Position numbers and translations under genes: made by a program
The notes under the pieces: model-generated
Told to the model about the DNA's origin: nothing
The model's database searches: none
What the model saw: the letters and a program-made list of their open reading frames with translations, nothing else
In this document: piece by piece, positions 60,322 through 64,000 of the stretch
Layout: each line of letters begins with the position of its first letter
Position numbering within the stretch: position 1 is the first letter of the stretch
Assembly: GCF_025725725.1 (NCBI RefSeq)
Contig: NZ_CP107020.1
Span: forward strand, 744,001-808,000
Length of the DNA: 64,000 bases
Direction: 5' to 3'
From: Brachybacterium huguangmaarense
GTDB taxonomy: Bacteria; Actinomycetota; Actinomycetes; Actinomycetales; Dermabacteraceae

Positions 60322-63300
60322 GTGCTCCCCGCGCGAGCGGGGATGAGCCGTGCCGGCCGTGGCGCGTGCCGCCGCGCAGATCGTGCTCCCCGCGCGAGCG
60401 GGGATGAGCCCCTGAGCAAGGAGAAGAAGCGATGACCAACAGGGTGCTCCCCGCGCGAGCGGGGATGAGCCGTCTGCGGATTCCACCGTACCCCTCCCCT
60501 CCCCGTGCTCCCCGCGCGAGCGGGGATGAGCCGTCACGTCGCGCCAAGAAGCACCTCCGGACGATGTGCTCCCCGCGCGAGCGGGGATGAGCCCAGCGTC
60601 ATCGTCCCGGTATGGAACGGCATCAAGTGCTCCCCGCGCGAGCGGGGATGAGCCTCGGTCAGCGAACACGTACCAGCCGAAGACGATGTGCTCCCCGCGC
60701 GAGCGGGGATGAGCCGAGCGCGACGTCGAGTTCACCACCGGCGCCGGCGTGCTCCCCGCGCGAGCGGGGATGAGCCTGATCCTGCCAACGGTGGAAAGTG
60801 ATACTCCGAGTGCTCCCCGCGCGAGCGGGGATGAGCCGCGCACGTCCGCGTCGGTGGACATCTCATCGCTGTGCTCCCCGCGCGAGCGGGGATGAGCCGG
60901 GCTGGCCCCGCCGTGACGACGCCGAGATGCTGTGCTCCCCGCGCGAGCGGGGATGAGCCTGCTCGCGGATCAACGCCGCGAGCCCGATCATTGTGCTCCC
61001 CGCGCGAGCGGGGATGAGCCCACTCCGCTGCGAGGGTTGGGTCCGCCAGCACCGTGCTCCCCGCGCGAGCGGGGATGAGCCGTTGTCGAGGGTCTGGAGT
61101 GCTGCGAGGCGAGAGTGCTCCCCGCGCGAGCGGGGATGAGCCCACCAGCCACCGCATCCCGATGCAGGGAATCGAGTGCTCCCCGCGCGAGCGGGGATGA
61201 GCCCGACTCGGGAGGCGTCAGCATCGAGCACCTCCCGTGCTCCCCGCGCGAGCGGGGATGAGCCGACGTTCGGCCCGGCAGCGCCCCACACGTAACGGTG
61301 CTCCCCGCGCGAGCGGGGATGAGCCCTCGGTCGCCGCGGCCTGGTGCTGCAGGAGCGCGTGCTCCCCGCGCGAGCGGGGATGAGCCGGGGTCCTCGAAGC
61401 TGATCGCGACCGTGCAGCGGTGCTCCCCGCGCGAGCGGGGATGAGCCGAATTTCACGCAGGACGTGTCGTGGATGGCGATGTGCTCCCCGCGCGAGCGGG
61501 GATGAGCCCGTGAGGGGGATGCAGTGATCCCCGCGACGATCCGGTGCTCCCCGCGCGAGCGGGGATGAGCCCCCCGCGTCAGGCAGGTCGGAGTAGACGC
61601 GATCGTGCTCCCCGCGCGAGCGGGGATGAGCCCCGGAAAGGACTCTCTCATGCAGATCAACGCCCGTGCTCCCCGCGCGAGCGGGGATGAGCCGAAGTCC
61701 GTGTTGATGTCGGATCGGTCCGCCTTGTGCTCCCCGCGCGAGCGGGGATGAGCCGCGGCGAACCGGTGCCCCGTCTGCGGGGGCGACGTGCTCCCCGCGC
61801 GAGCGGGGATGAGCCCTCATGTGGGCGACCGGCAAGAACGGAATCTGCGTGCTCCCCGCGCGAGCGGGGATGAGCCCGGCCGCTGGTGGGCCGGGATCCA
61901 AGACGCAGGGTGCTCCCCGCGCGAGCGGGGATGAGCCCGTGTCCGTGTTGACGCCCATCCGCTCGTCGTAGTGCTCCCCGCGCGAGCGGGGATGAGCCCG
62001 GGGGTCATGATGTCTGAGCCGATCGCCGTTGGTGCTCCCCGCGCGAGCGGGGATGAGCCGGAGGGACCCTGACCCCGCTACGCAGGGAGTATGTGCTCCC
62101 CGCGCGAGCGGGGATGAGCCGCCGACGGGTTGACCCTGACGGCCGAGGTGGAGGTGCTCCCCGCGCGAGCGGGGATGAGCCGTCGTCGCTCGAGGGCCCG
62201 AACAGCAGCAGACCGTGCTCCCCGCGCGAGCGGGGATGAGCCGAGCTTTGAGCCGAAGCCCCTCTTGGATGCGGTGTGCTCCCCGCGCGAGCGGGGATGA
62301 GCCGCCGTTCATCTCGGACACGGTGCCGTTCTTCCCGTGCTCCCCGCGCGAGCGGGGATGAGCCTCCGGATACGACTTGTACAGCAGGTACCCGGACGTG
62401 CTCCCCGCGCGAGCGGGGATGAGCCGAGTAGATGCCTTCATCGAGACGACTTCGTTGGGTGCTCCCCGCGCGAGCGGGGATGAGCCCCGGCTCATCCTCG
62501 CAACTGCGGGGCTCACACTGTGCTCCCCGCGCGAGCGGGGATGAGCCCGTGCCCGACTCGCCGCTGCGCGACCCGATCGAGTGCTCCCCGCGCGAGCGGG
62601 GATGAGCCGACGTCGCATCCCGGATCAGCCACTCACCACACGTGCTCCCCGCGCGAGCGGGGATGAGCCCACGGACCGGCATCGTCATGCGTGTTTCCTA
62701 CAGTGCTCCCCGCGCGAGCGGGGATGAGCCCTCCGGCAGCTCGACCCGTGACGCGATCGACCGGTGCTCCCCGCGCGAGCGGGGATGAGCCTGCCACCGA
62801 CCTGCTGGCCCCCGAAGCGGACCGGTGCTCCCCGCGCGAGCGGGGATGAGCCCCACATGATGTCAGCGGCCGCACCACGCAGGGCGGTGCTCCCCGCGCG
62901 AGCGGGGATGAGCCCGGGTAGGGGCGGGTGCTGTACTTGACGGTGATGTGCTCCCCGCGCGAGCGGGGATGAGCCGCCCCCGACGAAGGTCGAGGGCGGG
63001 GGCGGTGGGTGCTCCCCGCGCGAGCGGGGATGAGCCGTGAGTGCATGGCGGTCCAGTCGGGGTGAGTGAGTGCTCCCCGCGCGAGCGGGGATGAGCCGCG
63101 GGTCCACCGGGAGACGGCCGAGGACTTCAAGTGCTCCCCGCGCGAGCGGGGATGAGCCGATGATGTCGCGCGACCTCCGCAAGACCGTCATGTGCTCCCC
63201 GCGCGAGCGGGGATGAGCCGCTCCACGTCAGAGCCGGCCCATTCCTCGGTGAGTGCTCCCCGCGCGAGCGGGGATGAGCCCCGACGTCGACGACCGCACC

Positions 63301-64000
63301 TACTCGAAGCAGGGTGCTCCCCGCGCGAGCGGGGATGAGCCCACCGTGGTCGATGCCGCCCTTGTCGATGACCTGTGCTCCCCGCGCGAGCGGGGATGAG
63401 CCCGGTCGCGATCAACGACCGCACCGCCCTCTACAGTGCTCCCCGCGCGAGCGGGGATGAGCCCAGTAAATCGGCTGGTAAACGGCATTTTGTAGCGTGC
63501 TCCCCGCGCGAGCGGGGATGAGCCGTCCTGCCCGATGGTGACCTGCAGCGTGTAGGAGTGCTCCCCGCGCGAGCGGGGATGAGCCGTGTTCAAGCGCCTC
63601 GGCGCCCTGGAGACCCCCGTGCTCCCCGCGCGAGCGGGGATGAGCCGGAACCGCCACCATGGCCGCCCTCTACGATCACGTGCTCCCCGCGCGAGCGGGG
63701 ATGAGCCGGTCCAGCCCCTCAGCGAGCAGGAGACCAACGCGTGCTCCCCGCGCGAGCGGGGATGAGCCGAAGTCCGATGTGGCTGCTTACGGCACCACGC
63801 CGTGCTCCCCGCGCGAGCGGGGATGAGCCGCCGTTCATCAGCGACTCAGTCCCGTTCTTCCCGTGCTCCCCGCGCGAGCGGGGATGAGCCGGTTGGCGCC
63901 ATTGGGGCGGGCGTCGCTATCGGGTGCTCCCCGCGCGAGCGGGGATGAGCCCCCGATGGCATGGAGCACCGGTGATCTGATCACGTGCTCCCCGCGCGAG
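60322..64000 (+). CRISPR. Type I-E CRISPR array, 60 complete repeats plus one cut by the window end
   Basis: A 28-bp repeat that begins GTGCTCCCCGCG and ends GCGGGGATGAGCC recurs from 60322 with a 61-bp period. I located 61 starts, the last at 63985 truncated by the window edge. The 60 spacers are 33 bases long except number 20 (35) and number 42 (34). The repeats appear identical to one another. The repeat's CCCCGC/GCGGGG stem with a GCGA loop fits Cas6e cutting. The array continues past the window. Minus-strand readings of the repeats produce long artificial proteins and are not genes. Confidence 0.99.

Noticed and set aside
60313..63737. Long open frames on the minus strand through the CRISPR array (up to 466 codons, with SSPLARGA and LIPARAGST repeats)
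   Set aside because: These are readings of the CRISPR repeats in each frame, joined by spacers. They have no start signals and the repeated peptides mirror the repeat, a known annotation artefact.

Overview
The window is very GC-rich, with G or C at nearly every third codon position. Several genes start 6-7 bases after a TANNNT -10 box, as in leaderless transcripts. Together with the gene content (crtB/crtI carotenoid genes, luciferase-like monooxygenases, an F420-reductase-like domain, PTS-type dihydroxyacetone kinase, type I-E CRISPR-Cas) this points to an actinobacterium, most likely a member of the Micrococcales. A Brachybacterium/Dermabacteraceae-like host is a guess from gene content, not a result.

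Layout. 1-1911: the end of a phytoene synthase and a phytoene desaturase (carotenoids). 2023-9017: an epimerase, a VOC protein, a DUF4956 membrane protein with a VTC-domain protein, a minus-strand NAD(P)-binding/DUF2867 protein with a PNPOx-like protein, and a lipoprotein with Cthe_2159-like repeats. 9282-11882: a PhoX-like protein with three C-terminal SLH-like modules. 12591-22975: an apparent uptake and oxidation locus with an unusual FAD/F420-reductase-like fusion, a polar amino-acid ABC transporter with two tandem binding proteins, two luciferase-like monooxygenases and a LysR regulator. 23168-26678: small genes separated by repeat-rich DNA, then uppP. 27129-33105: a sugar locus (GH4 glycosidase divergent from an ABC transporter and a PfkB kinase). 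33219-36137: a proline-rich membrane protein and dhaKLM. 36476-51020: a winged-helix regulator with a serine hydrolase, an esterase, a GH13 enzyme, a heterodimeric ABC exporter, a CPA1 antiporter and an S9 peptidase. 51143-64000: a complete type I-E system, cas3-cse1-cse2-cas7-cas5-cas6e-cas1-cas2, followed by an array of 61 repeat positions (60 complete, the last cut by the window edge) and 60 spacers.

How it works together. The Cas proteins form Cascade (Cse1, Cse2, Cas7, Cas5, Cas6e), the Cas3 nuclease-helicase and the Cas1-Cas2 integrase. The array is in the orientation expected for transcription away from cas2. Two spacer pairs look like captures of the same protospacer site from diverged phages, because they differ in the way coding DNA does. 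The intergenic regions are the other striking part. They hold a family of 61-bp hairpins with uniform 25-11-25 geometry (three copies), a perfect 23-bp inverted repeat, a 36-bp perfect palindrome two bases after a stop codon, and several unrelated tandem repeats with units of 30, 31, 35 and about 55 bp.

Most of the metabolic genes are ordinary for this kind of genome. I do not see a clearly new defence system. The best leads for undescribed biology are the 31-bp repeat field (24537-25110), the 25-11-25 hairpins, the fusion flavoprotein locus and the paired spacers.
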